Shown here in pieces: positions 52,573 through 62,791 of a stretch of 64,000 nt of DNA. Source of the DNA: an uncultured Caryophanales bacterium (GTDB taxonomy: Bacteria > Bacillota_I > Bacilli_A > RFN20 > CAG-288); NCBI GenBank assembly GCA_905211645.1, contig CAJMBK010000001.1, positions 124,001 to 188,000 of the forward strand, written 5' to 3'. The notes below the pieces were generated by a model that was not told the origin of the DNA, searched no databases, and was given only the letters and a program-made list of their open reading frames with translations. Every line of letters starts with the position of its first letter. Position 1 is the first letter of the stretch. Position numbers and translations under genes: made by a program.

Positions 52573-52636
52573 TTTAATATATAATATAGAAAGTATAGCG
52601 ATTTCATGAAATTGTTATCTGCAAAGGAGCTCCATT

Positions 52637-52942
52637 ATGGTTATTAATGATTTAGTTGATGTTGTTGCCTCAAAGGCAAGATTAACCAAGAAAGATGCAA
52701 CTGCTGCTATTAATGCGATCTTTGCTAGTATCGCTGAAGGTCTTGCTAGTGGTGAGGAAGTTAAAATTTCCGGCTTTGGTCAATTTGTTGTCAAAGAAAC
52801 AAAAGCAAGAGTTGGTATCAATCCAACAACCAAGGAAAGAATTAACATTCCTGAGTCAAAGAAAGTCACCTTCAAGCCAAGCAGAACATTGAAGACCCTT
52901 GTTAGAGATACTGAAGTAGATGATTCAGATATCGATGAGTAA
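52637..52942 (+). CDS. HU family DNA-binding protein
   Basis: 101-residue nucleoid protein that bends DNA as a dimer. The DNA-binding arm RVGINPTTKERINIP near 57-71 and KVTFKPSRTLK after it are diagnostic; the last ten residues are acidic and extend beyond the usual 90. AAGGAGC precedes ATG. A TATAAT box (52580-52585) and a 12-bp palindrome ATTTCATGAAAT (52601-52612) lie upstream in the leader. A strong terminator follows. Confidence 0.95.
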   Translation: MVINDLVDVVASKARLTKKDATAAINAIFASIAEGLASGEEVKISGFGQFVVKETKARVGINPTTKERINIPESKKVTFKPSRTLKTLVRDTEVDDSDIDE

Positions 52943-52990
52943 TATTTAGACGAAAAATAAAAGTAAGTTAAAGTTTTATTTTGATTAATG

Positions 52991-53022
52991 AGTGGATATA
53001 CTAAAATATATCCACTTTTTTT
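52991..53022 (+). terminator. Terminator after HU gene
   Basis: 10-bp stem AGTGGATATA / TATATCCACT, 6-nt loop, seven T. It lies only 10 bp before the dnaD start codon, so dnaD depends on read-through or a promoter I could not place. Confidence 0.9.
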
Positions 53023-53032
53023 GGAGGTGATT

Positions 53033-53665
53033 ATGGAATTTTATTCTACTGATATCAAATGGCGTTCTCTTTTAATTAGACTTTATAAAAAGTACGGATT
53101 AAATGACTTAGATTTAGCCGTTATTTTTGTCATTGATGAACTTATCACCATGGATAGATTCGCAATTATCACTCCTGAAAATATCTCTGAATATATGACT
53201 TCATCTGAAGATGATATTGATAGTTCCATCTCTAGATTGATTGAAAAAGGTTATTTAGAAACAAAAACTGATAACAATTTTGAACTTAAATACTCACTTA
53301 AACCTTTATTTAAAAAGATTCTTGATGATTTGAAAAAAGATATCATCATCGAAGATAAAATTGAACTTTCCGAAGCAATTAACTCCGAAGTTAATGTCTA
53401 CACAGGTTTGGAACAAATTTTAGGTCGCTCGTTAGCTCCAGTTGATAAAAGAAAAATTGATACTTTACTTTCTTCTGGAATTTCCAAGGAAGATATTTTG
53501 TCCACCGCAGAATTTTTAAGTGATAATAATGATTTAACTATTTCCCGATTAAAGACAGTTTTAACTAAGCAGAAGAAAGAGAAAAAGACCGCAAAACAAG
53601 TTCTTAAGGATGAGGATAAAGAAGCTGAAGATTTACTTATCAACTTCAATTATTTAGATGAATAA
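53033..53665 (+). CDS. dnaD: DnaD-like replication initiation protein
   Basis: 210 residues. An N-terminal winged helix (about 1-95, VIDELITMDRFAIITPENIS) and a C-terminal DnaD domain (about 120-190, TGLEQILGRSLAPVDKRKID, then ISRLKTVL). DnaD helps load the replicative helicase at origins and restart sites in Firmicutes. ATG 53033 is chosen for TGGAGGTG just ahead; a reading from 52988 passes through the HU terminator hairpin. It overlaps nth by 8 bp, the dnaD-nth order of Bacillus. Confidence 0.82.
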   Translation: MEFYSTDIKWRSLLIRLYKKYGLNDLDLAVIFVIDELITMDRFAIITPENISEYMTSSEDDIDSSISRLIEKGYLETKTDNNFELKYSLKPLFKKILDDLKKDIIIEDKIELSEAINSEVNVYTGLEQILGRSLAPVDKRKIDTLLSSGISKEDILSTAEFLSDNNDLTISRLKTVLTKQKKEKKTAKQVLKDEDKEAEDLLINFNYLDE

Positions 53666-54326
53666 AAAAGAAAAATTTGATATTCTTGTTGCTTTTATTA
53701 AAGATAGATACGGCAAGCAAGAAACATTTTTGCATTACAACAAAGACTATGAGCTTTTGATTGCAATCATTCTTTCCGCTCAAGCAAAAGATGATGTAGT
53801 TAATAAGGTTACAAAGATACTTTTTGAAAAATACAACTCTTTAGAAGAATTAAAAAATGCTTCTTATGATGACGTATTTGAGATTATGAAATACGTTGGA
53901 TTAGGTAAGAATAAAACTAACTTTGTTATTAAAACAGCACAAATTTTAGTCGATAAGTATCATGGAGTAATTCCTCTTGATCGAAAAGAGTTGATGACCT
54001 TACCTGGAGTTGGCTCCAAAGTTGCTGGAGTTTTCTTGGGTGAAATTTACAATTATCCATATTTACCAGTTGATACTCATATTCAAAGAATTGCTAAAAG
54101 ATTGGAGTTTGTCAAAAAAGATGACACTCCAGATGAGATTGAAAAGAAATTATTAAAATTGCTCGACAAAAATGAAAATAGCATGGACATCCATAGGAAT
54201 TTGATTTCTTTTGGTCGTGAAATATGCCTAAGTGGACGTTCAAGAAACTGCTATATGTGTCCACTAGAAAAGATTTGTAAGAATAAACAGTTATCAACTT
54301 CTAAGAAATCAAACGTTAAAAGCTGA
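53658..54326 (+). CDS. nth: Endonuclease III
   Basis: DNA glycosylase and AP lyase that removes oxidised pyrimidines. Helix-hairpin-helix LPGVGSKVAGVF near 115-126 with the catalytic Lys, catalytic Asp in LPVDTHIQRIAKRL near 136-149, and an iron-sulphur cluster motif near the C-terminus: Cys residues spaced C-x7-C-x2-C-x5-C, one residue more in the first gap than the common C-x6-C. 222 residues, ends in TGA. It overlaps dnaD by 8 bp and the convergent recU by 18 bp. Confidence 0.94.
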   Translation: MNKKEKFDILVAFIKDRYGKQETFLHYNKDYELLIAIILSAQAKDDVVNKVTKILFEKYNSLEELKNASYDDVFEIMKYVGLGKNKTNFVIKTAQILVDKYHGVIPLDRKELMTLPGVGSKVAGVFLGEIYNYPYLPVDTHIQRIAKRLEFVKKDDTPDEIEKKLLKLLDKNENSMDIHRNLISFGREICLSGRSRNCYMCPLEKICKNKQLSTSKKSNVKS

Positions 54327-54869
54327 ATCAACTGCAGAGAGAAAATCTACTCTTGGGTTGATTTTTTGTTTGACTTCAACTGCGTATCTATCCAAGAATT
54401 CAATGGTGAATCTTGTAGTTTTTTCTTCAACAGCAATCTTTAAAACATCACTTGGAATCAAATAAATTTTCTCTTGATATGACATCTCTAAAAGGATGAA
54501 ACTGAGTCCACCTAACTCAGCTACTTTTAGGAGATGATTAATTTGATGTTCTTTAATTTGGTTGACTAAAAAGTACTCATTGAGAGTTCTTTTACATTCA
54601 AAATCTATGTATTTTCCCTTGTAAACTCCAACGAAATCTGTTGTGGATTTCTCAACAAAAGAGCCAACAAAGTGTTTTTCATTAACTTTTTTGATGATTT
54701 TTGTTGGAGTAGGACGTTTATAAATTAATGCTTTATCAATTTCTTTGTAATAGTTACAGCTTTGAATTACTTCCTCTTCAAAGTCCAATCCGATATTGGA
54801 ACTATCGAGATGGGCTTGCTTTGAAAAGGTGTTATCAGCTCTTCCGTCAGGATATTTTATTTTTTGCAT
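54309..54869 (-). CDS. recU: Holliday junction resolvase RecU
   Basis: Cleaves four-way junctions in recombination and chromosome segregation. 186 residues; N-terminal KYPDGRAD near 4-11, active-site STTDFVGVYKGKYIDFECKR near 76-95 with the acidic residues and Lys of the nuclease fold, and KEHQINHLL after it. The gene overlaps pyrG by 13 bp on the same strand and nth by 18 bp convergently, so nth and recU transcripts meet. Typical of Firmicutes. Ends in TGA. Confidence 0.94.
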   Translation of the reverse strand: MQKIKYPDGRADNTFSKQAHLDSSNIGLDFEEEVIQSCNYYKEIDKALIYKRPTPTKIIKKVNEKHFVGSFVEKSTTDFVGVYKGKYIDFECKRTLNEYFLVNQIKEHQINHLLKVAELGGLSFILLEMSYQEKIYLIPSDVLKIAVEEKTTRFTIEFLDRYAVEVKQKINPRVDFLSAVDSAFNV

Positions 54870-56473
54870 CTATTTTGGTAGTTTAAGCAAGCCTCAACAA
54901 ATCCCTTGAAAAGAGGATGTGGTTGTAAAATTCTAGATTTAAGTTCTGGGTGAGCTTGAGTAGCGATGTAGAATGTGCAATTTGTATTTTCAATAAATTC
55001 AACTAAACCTGTAGGGGTGTTGGTACCGACAATCTTAAGACCATTTTCTTCAAGTTCAGTGATATATTTTGGGTTGACTTCATATCTATGTCTATGACGT
55101 TCGGAAATGTATTTTTGGTTGTAAAGTGAGTAACAAATAGAACTTGATCTTAATTTACAGTCATAAGCACCAAGTCTTAAAGTACCACCGATATTTCCAT
55201 TTTCATCCTGATTACCTAATAAACAGATAACTGGATTTGCAGTTTTCTTGTTGAATTCGGTACTATTTGCATCTTTATAATTCAAAACATCACGAGCAAA
55301 TTCGATGACGGAAACTTGTAAACCTAAGCAGAGACCTAAGAAAGGAATGTTGTGTTCTCTTGCGTATTTACAAGCAAGAATCATACCTTCAATACCTCTT
55401 TCACCGAAACCTCCAGGAACTAATATACCATCAACATTGGCTAATTTCTTTTCGATGTTATTCTCATTTAAGTTTGTGGATTCGACCCAAACAAGATCGG
55501 TTTTAACCTTTTTATCGATACCGCCGTGGTGTAAAGCTTCAACAACAGAAAGGTAGGCATCATGAAGTTTTGTATACTTACCAACAATAGCAATTTTAAC
55601 TTTATGTTCAGGGTTTTTAAGCGCAAAAACTGCTTTATTTAAAGGCTCTAAATGAGCATCAGATTTTGCAACATTCATATCATCAAGGATTGTTTCATCA
55701 ATTTTTAATGCGTGGAATTGAAGTGGAACTTCATAGATTGATTCCATGTTTAAATTCTCGAAAACATGGTTTTGTCTGACGTTGCAGAAAAGGGAAATTT
55801 TAGCTCTAATTTCATCATCGATTGGGTAATCACTTCTTAAGATGATGATATCTGCTTGCAAACCTCTTTCTTGAAGCATCTTAACTGATTGTTGAACTGG
55901 TTTTGTTTTAAGTTCTTTACTTGCTTCAAGGAATGGGATTAAAGCAACGTGAATTAAAATTGTGTCATTTTTAGGAAGTTGATTTCTAAATTGTCTGACT
56001 GCTTCGATGTAAGGTTCGGATTCCATATCACCGACGGTACCACCGATTTCAATTAAACAAAATGTGACGTTCTCGCTAGGAGTTTCTTCTTTGTAAAAGT
56101 GTGAGATTATCTGGTTTGTAATATGTGGAATAACTTGAACAGTATTTCCATGATAGTCGCCTTTGCGTTCTTTTTGCATGACTTCATAGTAGATTCTGCC
56201 TGTTGTGATGTTTGAATTTTGATTCAAAGATTCGTTGATAAATCTTTCGTAATGACCTAAGTCTAAGTCAGTTTCAGCACCATCGTCGGTAACGAAACAT
56301 TCACCATGTTGAATTGGATTCATGGTGCCAGCGTCAAAGTTAATATAAGGGTCAAACTTTTGCATTGTGACTTTGTAGCCACGGCTCTTTAAAAGCAAAC
56401 CTAAAGATGCGGAGGTGATTCCTTTACCTAAGCCGGAAACAACACCACCAGTAATAAATATATATTTAACCAT
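54857..56473 (-). CDS. pyrG: CTP synthase
   Basis: Makes CTP from UTP, ATP and glutamine in the cytoplasm. The N-terminal synthetase domain opens with FITGGVVSGLGKGITSASLG, and the C-terminal glutamine amidotransferase has the nucleophile Cys in FLGLCLGLQ and oxyanion GGFGERG. 538 residues, full length. GAGG precedes ATG. A repeat array and A/T-rich promoter region lie upstream. I see no obvious run of G at a start site that would point to the Bacillus slippage control. Confidence 0.97.
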   Translation of the reverse strand: MVKYIFITGGVVSGLGKGITSASLGLLLKSRGYKVTMQKFDPYINFDAGTMNPIQHGECFVTDDGAETDLDLGHYERFINESLNQNSNITTGRIYYEVMQKERKGDYHGNTVQVIPHITNQIISHFYKEETPSENVTFCLIEIGGTVGDMESEPYIEAVRQFRNQLPKNDTILIHVALIPFLEASKELKTKPVQQSVKMLQERGLQADIIILRSDYPIDDEIRAKISLFCNVRQNHVFENLNMESIYEVPLQFHALKIDETILDDMNVAKSDAHLEPLNKAVFALKNPEHKVKIAIVGKYTKLHDAYLSVVEALHHGGIDKKVKTDLVWVESTNLNENNIEKKLANVDGILVPGGFGERGIEGMILACKYAREHNIPFLGLCLGLQVSVIEFARDVLNYKDANSTEFNKKTANPVICLLGNQDENGNIGGTLRLGAYDCKLRSSSICYSLYNQKYISERHRHRYEVNPKYITELEENGLKIVGTNTPTGLVEFIENTNCTFYIATQAHPELKSRILQPHPLFKGFVEACLNYQNRCKK

Positions 56474-56538
56474 ATTAAAACCTCACTCTGGATATATATT
56501 TTAAACCGAAAAATACCGAAAATAAATATATTTTTAGC

Positions 56539-56582
56539 ATTTGAACACAAATTGAACACTATTTGAATATTATTTGAAAATC
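56539..56582. repeat. Four tandem 11-bp repeats (iteron-like)
   Basis: ATTTGAACACA, AATTGAACACT, ATTTGAATATT and ATTTGAAAATC follow each other with no gap between divergent pyrG and pcrA. The 11-bp period puts each TTGAA on the same DNA face, as for protein-binding iterons. Confidence 0.6.
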
Positions 56583-56635
56583 TGATAAAACTCATTATTT
56601 TTACCACCATATAATAAAGATTTAAAGTCTATAAA

Positions 56636-56644
56636 TGGTATAAT
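56636..56644 (+). promoter_or_regulatory. Extended -10 promoter of pcrA-ligA-gatCAB
   Basis: TG-G-TATAAT, 27 bp before the pcrA start codon; no clear -35 box. Confidence 0.55.
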
Positions 56645-56670
56645 TTATAAGCGTGTTTGAGGAAAAGATT

Positions 56671-59019
56671 ATGTTAGTTGATTACAAAAACCAATTAAAC
56701 TCTGAGCAGTTTGAGGCTGTCACTTCTCCAGCTAAAAAATTAAGAATTATCGCTGGCGCTGGTACCGGTAAAACTAGGGTTTTAACTTATAGAGTTTGTT
56801 ATCTGATAGACGAATTAAAGTACAATCCAAGTAACATTGTCTGCATCACTTTCACCAACAAAGTTGCAAAAGAGATGCAAGATAGAGTCAACAAGTTACT
56901 CACTGATGTCTATCCTGGTTCAGAAAGACCAATTATCTCAACATTCCATTCTTTTGCTTTAAGGTTGTTGAAGATTTTTGCTGATAAAGTCCCAGGTTAC
57001 AAGAAAGATTTTTCAATCATCGATGATGAAGACCAGTACAAAGCATATTTTGCATCTATTGCCTCCAGCAAATATTTGCATGATTTAACAAAAAATGAGA
57101 TTAAAGTTTTCAAAGCAATCATCTCCAAGTTAAAAAATAACGGCATCACTGCCGCTGAGATGACTGAAGATGATGTCGAGCATTCCGTTGATAAACTTTA
57201 CTCTTATGAAAACATCAAGGAAGTTTACACACTTTATTCCGCTTATTTGAAGAAAGTCAATGTCATGGACTATGACGATTTACTTCTTTACGCAGAACTT
57301 TTAGTTGAAACTTACGCAGATATCAAGGCTTACTGCCAAAGAAAATTCAAATGTATTTTGGTTGATGAATTCCAAGATACCAACTGGATTCAATTCAGAT
57401 TCTTATCTGAAATCTGCACTGATGAAACTATGCTTACTGTTGTCGGCGACCCTGATCAAACAATCTACACCTGGCGTGGTGCTGATAATACAATTATCAA
57501 CAAATCAATCAAGAAGACATTCTCTGATTTAGTTGATGTTCCACTTATCAAGAACTACAGATCTGCACCTCAAATTATTCAATATGCAAATAATTTGATT
57601 CAAAATAATTCCAACAGAATTCCTAAGATACTTGAAGCAATTCTAGAACAAACTGAAGAATTTGGTCCTGAATGTGTTGAATGCTACACTTTAGTTGATT
57701 CTGAATCTGAAGCAATCTTCATTTCCGAGAGAATCAAAGAGATGGTCAGTGAAAAGAAGATCAAATATTCCGATGTGGCTATCATCTATCGTGCAAACTA
57801 CCTTTCTCGTGTTCTTGAAAAACGTTTGAACGAAAAAGGCATCCCATACAACGTTTACGGTGGTATCAAATACTTTGAACGTGCTGAAATTAAGGATGCT
57901 TTGGCTTATATGAAACTCTTAGTCAATGTCGATGATGACATCGCCTTTGAAAGAGTTATGAAGTCTCCTTCCAGAGGTGCTGGTGATGTCGTTTTCACCA
58001 GAGCAAGAGAAATTAGCGATGCTAAAAAGATTTCTCTTTACACCGTCTTTGAAAAGGAAGAACTCAAAAAGACCAAAGGTACAACTGCTTCGATGGAGAT
58101 TTTTTTCAAAGCATACAACAAGTGCAAAGATAGAATCGCCGTCAATCCTCATGATGGAAATATAGTTGTTAATGCAATTAAAACCTTGTTTGAAGAAACA
58201 GGTTTTATGAAGTATTTACGTGATGAAGATGAAAAGAAGGATTCTTCATCCACAAGTAAAGTTGATAACGTCATTGAACTTTTAGATTCACTCTCCAAGT
58301 TCTTTGAAAAGGATCAAGACAATCATTACCTTCAAAATCTTGAAGAGGAGCCTTCACTTCAACTCTTCTTGCAACAAACAAGTTTGCAATCAGCTCAAGA
58401 TGACATCACTGACTCCGAAGGTCAAGTTTCTTTGATGACAGTTCACGTTGCTAAAGGACTTGAATTCAAAGTAGTCTTCGTTGTCGGCTTAGTTGAAAAT
58501 ATCTTCCCAAGTGTTCATAAGAATAATTCTGAAGAGGACATGGAGGAAGAAAGAAGATTGCTTTTCGTTGCTATGACAAGAGCAAAGAAATATTTGGTTT
58601 TGACGACTTATGGTGGTTACTCCAAAGTTAACCAAGGAAATAACATTCCATCCCGTTTCTTGGAAGAAACTCAAATTAAAATCACTCACAAGAGAAAGAA
58701 CCTCGACAACTTGCGTTTAGTTGGTGACTACACCAACAACAGAGGTGTCACATCCTACACAGATGAATCATGGCAGAAGAAATCTGCTTCACGCAATGCT
58801 AAGAAGGTTGAAGAAAGAGAAACTCCACAAAAATTTGGTAATATCAACGTTTCTACAACATCAGATAACTACGCAATCGGCGACAAGATTCAACACGATA
58901 AATACGGTGTTGGTACTGTTGTTGCCTTGAAAGATGGCGGTAAGATCTCAGTTCAATTTGATCCAGAAACTGGTATTAAGACTTTAGTTATTGGCTTTAA
59001 AGCCTTTAGAAAGATTTAA
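56671..59019 (+). CDS. pcrA: ATP-dependent DNA helicase PcrA
   Basis: Superfamily 1 3'-5' helicase for repair and for removing RecA and RNA polymerase. Walker A AGAGTGKTRVLTYR near 28-41, VDEFQDTNW, GDPDQTIYTWRG, and MTVHVAKGLEFKVVF; 782 residues with the C-terminal tudor-like domain YAIGDKIQHDKYGVGTVV that binds RNA polymerase in Bacillus. ATG 56671 fits GAGGA 7 nt upstream; the longer GTG start at 56653 would include that site. ligA follows after 6 bp, the standard pcrA-ligA pair. Confidence 0.95.
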   Translation: MLVDYKNQLNSEQFEAVTSPAKKLRIIAGAGTGKTRVLTYRVCYLIDELKYNPSNIVCITFTNKVAKEMQDRVNKLLTDVYPGSERPIISTFHSFALRLLKIFADKVPGYKKDFSIIDDEDQYKAYFASIASSKYLHDLTKNEIKVFKAIISKLKNNGITAAEMTEDDVEHSVDKLYSYENIKEVYTLYSAYLKKVNVMDYDDLLLYAELLVETYADIKAYCQRKFKCILVDEFQDTNWIQFRFLSEICTDETMLTVVGDPDQTIYTWRGADNTIINKSIKKTFSDLVDVPLIKNYRSAPQIIQYANNLIQNNSNRIPKILEAILEQTEEFGPECVECYTLVDSESEAIFISERIKEMVSEKKIKYSDVAIIYRANYLSRVLEKRLNEKGIPYNVYGGIKYFERAEIKDALAYMKLLVNVDDDIAFERVMKSPSRGAGDVVFTRAREISDAKKISLYTVFEKEELKKTKGTTASMEIFFKAYNKCKDRIAVNPHDGNIVVNAIKTLFEETGFMKYLRDEDEKKDSSSTSKVDNVIELLDSLSKFFEKDQDNHYLQNLEEEPSLQLFLQQTSLQSAQDDITDSEGQVSLMTVHVAKGLEFKVVFVVGLVENIFPSVHKNNSEEDMEEERRLLFVAMTRAKKYLVLTTYGGYSKVNQGNNIPSRFLEETQIKITHKRKNLDNLRLVGDYTNNRGVTSYTDESWQKKSASRNAKKVEERETPQKFGNINVSTTSDNYAIGDKIQHDKYGVGTVVALKDGGKISVQFDPETGIKTLVIGFKAFRKI

Positions 59020-61035
<2,016 letters not shown>

Positions 61036-61335
61036 ATGAGAAAAGTTACTAAAGAAGTTTTAAAAAGTTGTGCTGAAAACTTACTTTTCGAGATTGACGA
61101 AGATAATTTGAATAAATTATTGGAAGATTTTGATGCTTTATTGGCTCAAATCAATTATTTGCAAGCAATCGAAAATGTCGATGATATGACACCTATGGCT
61201 TTCCCATATGAATATCATCAAACTTATTTAAGACCAGATGTTCCTGGTGCTGCAACTAAAGCAGATAAAGTTTTAAAGATTGCAAAGAACAAGTTTGCAG
61301 ATCAAATTAAAGTTAGTAAGGTTATTGGAGAGTAA
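61036..61335 (+). CDS. gatC: Asp-tRNA(Asn)/Glu-tRNA(Gln) amidotransferase subunit C
   Basis: 99 residues; small belt subunit that joins GatA and GatB in the GatCAB complex, which turns Glu-tRNA-Gln and Asp-tRNA-Asn into Gln- and Asn-tRNA. Signature: ENVDDMTPMAFPYE and LRPDVPG. AAGGAGG lies in the end of ligA; the start codon follows the ligA stop directly. gatA starts 1 bp after its stop. Confidence 0.94.
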   Translation: MRKVTKEVLKSCAENLLFEIDEDNLNKLLEDFDALLAQINYLQAIENVDDMTPMAFPYEYHQTYLRPDVPGAATKADKVLKIAKNKFADQIKVSKVIGE

Positions 61336-61336
61336 T

Positions 61337-62785
61337 ATGGCAATTAAATTGAATAAATCCATCACAAAATTACATAAAGATTTGACTCATCTTAGAACTG
61401 ATGCATTCACTTTGGAAAAATTTGCTGAAAAGAAAATTAGTAGAGATAAATATAACTGTTACGAATGCTTAACTTTCAATAGAGCAGATAATGCAGTTAG
61501 AAAAATTAAGCATATTGAAGAAGATGAATTTTTAAAAGGTATTCCTTACGTTATTAAAGATAACTATTCTACAAAAGGGTTTCCAACTTGTGCTTCATCA
61601 GAATCATTAAATGGTTACATTCCACTTTTTGATGCTGAAATCGTTCGTAGATTGGATAAAAAAGGTGCAATCATGGTTGCAAAAACATCCATGGACGAAC
61701 TTGCAATGGGTGGTACTGGTACAACATCTCATTTAGGTGTTACAAAGAACCCACTTGATACAACAAGAATTATTGGTGGTTCCTCATCAGGTAGTGCTGC
61801 AAGTTTACTTGCAGGTCACTGCACATTTGCAATCGGTTCTGACACTGGTGACTCTGTTAGAAAACCTGCTAGCTATGCTGGCTTAGTTGGTTTTAAACCT
61901 ACATACGGATTAATTTCCCGTTACGGTTTATTCGGTTTCGCACAATCTATGGATACAGTTGCTTACTTTACAACCAATGTTCTCGACTCTGCAATCTTAA
62001 CCGATGCTTTAGCAGGTTATGATAAAAAAGATGCTTCATCATATGCAGGAAAGTATGATAAAAACTTTATTAAATATGCAAAAGTTGGTGTTAAAAATAA
62101 GAAACTTTGTTACTTTGAAGATTTGATTGAAGCAATTGAAAATAAAGAAGTTGTTGAGAAATTCTACAAGTTAGTTGAAACTTTGAAATCAAATGGCTTC
62201 ACAGTTGAAGGAGTAAAGTTTGGTACAACATTGCTCAATGCAATTTACCCAACTTACATGATTCTTTCATGTGCAGAAGCTTCAAGTAACGATGCATGCT
62301 TAGATGGTATCAAGTATGGTCCATCAGGTGATGCAGAAGAATTTGAAAACTATCGTGAAATGATGAAGAACAACAGAACCAAAGGTTTCTGCGAGATGAT
62401 TAAGAGAAGATTCGTCATCGGTAGTTTCTCACTTTTATCTGATAACAGATATGAAATTTTCGATAGAGCTCAAAAAGCAAGAGGTGCTATTGTTAGAAGA
62501 ATGTATGAAATTTATTCTCAATACGACGCACTTATTTTACCTGCTTCAGGTCACGTTGCTCCTAAGATTGAAGATGTCAGTTACTCATGGAGCACCACAC
62601 CAGATTTCGTTGAAAATCATATGGCAATTGGTAACTTTGGCGGTTTCCCATCAATCACAATTCCATGGATGAAAGAAGATGCAACAAAGCTTCCAATCGG
62701 TGTCAACATCACATCACCAATCTTTACTGATGCAATGTTATTAGGTATTGCTTCAAGTATCGAAAAACTTGTAAAGGAGGACTAA
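61337..62785 (+). CDS. gatA: Asp-tRNA(Asn)/Glu-tRNA(Gln) amidotransferase subunit A
   Basis: Glutaminase subunit of GatCAB. Amidase-signature residues: Lys74 in YVIKDNYSTKG, cis-Ser in GGSSSGSAAS (147-156) and nucleophile Ser173 in GSDTGDSVRKPASY. The residue before the nucleophile is Asp in place of the usual Gly (GSDTGGS). 482 residues. ATG 61337 is chosen as it follows the gatC stop with GGAG upstream; a reading from 61280 would lie inside gatC. Confidence 0.96.
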   Translation: MAIKLNKSITKLHKDLTHLRTDAFTLEKFAEKKISRDKYNCYECLTFNRADNAVRKIKHIEEDEFLKGIPYVIKDNYSTKGFPTCASSESLNGYIPLFDAEIVRRLDKKGAIMVAKTSMDELAMGGTGTTSHLGVTKNPLDTTRIIGGSSSGSAASLLAGHCTFAIGSDTGDSVRKPASYAGLVGFKPTYGLISRYGLFGFAQSMDTVAYFTTNVLDSAILTDALAGYDKKDASSYAGKYDKNFIKYAKVGVKNKKLCYFEDLIEAIENKEVVEKFYKLVETLKSNGFTVEGVKFGTTLLNAIYPTYMILSCAEASSNDACLDGIKYGPSGDAEEFENYREMMKNNRTKGFCEMIKRRFVIGSFSLLSDNRYEIFDRAQKARGAIVRRMYEIYSQYDALILPASGHVAPKIEDVSYSWSTTPDFVENHMAIGNFGGFPSITIPWMKEDATKLPIGVNITSPIFTDAMLLGIASSIEKLVKED

Positions 62786-62791
62786 ATTAAT

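Noticed and set aside
52988..53032. Longer dnaD start adding 15 codons
   Set aside because: It lies on the HU terminator hairpin; GGAGGTG right before ATG 53033 decides the start.
56539..56582. 11-bp tandem repeats as CRISPR or as an origin of replication
   Set aside because: No spacers, so not CRISPR; no DnaA boxes, dnaA, dnaN or replication gene close by, so an origin is not supported.
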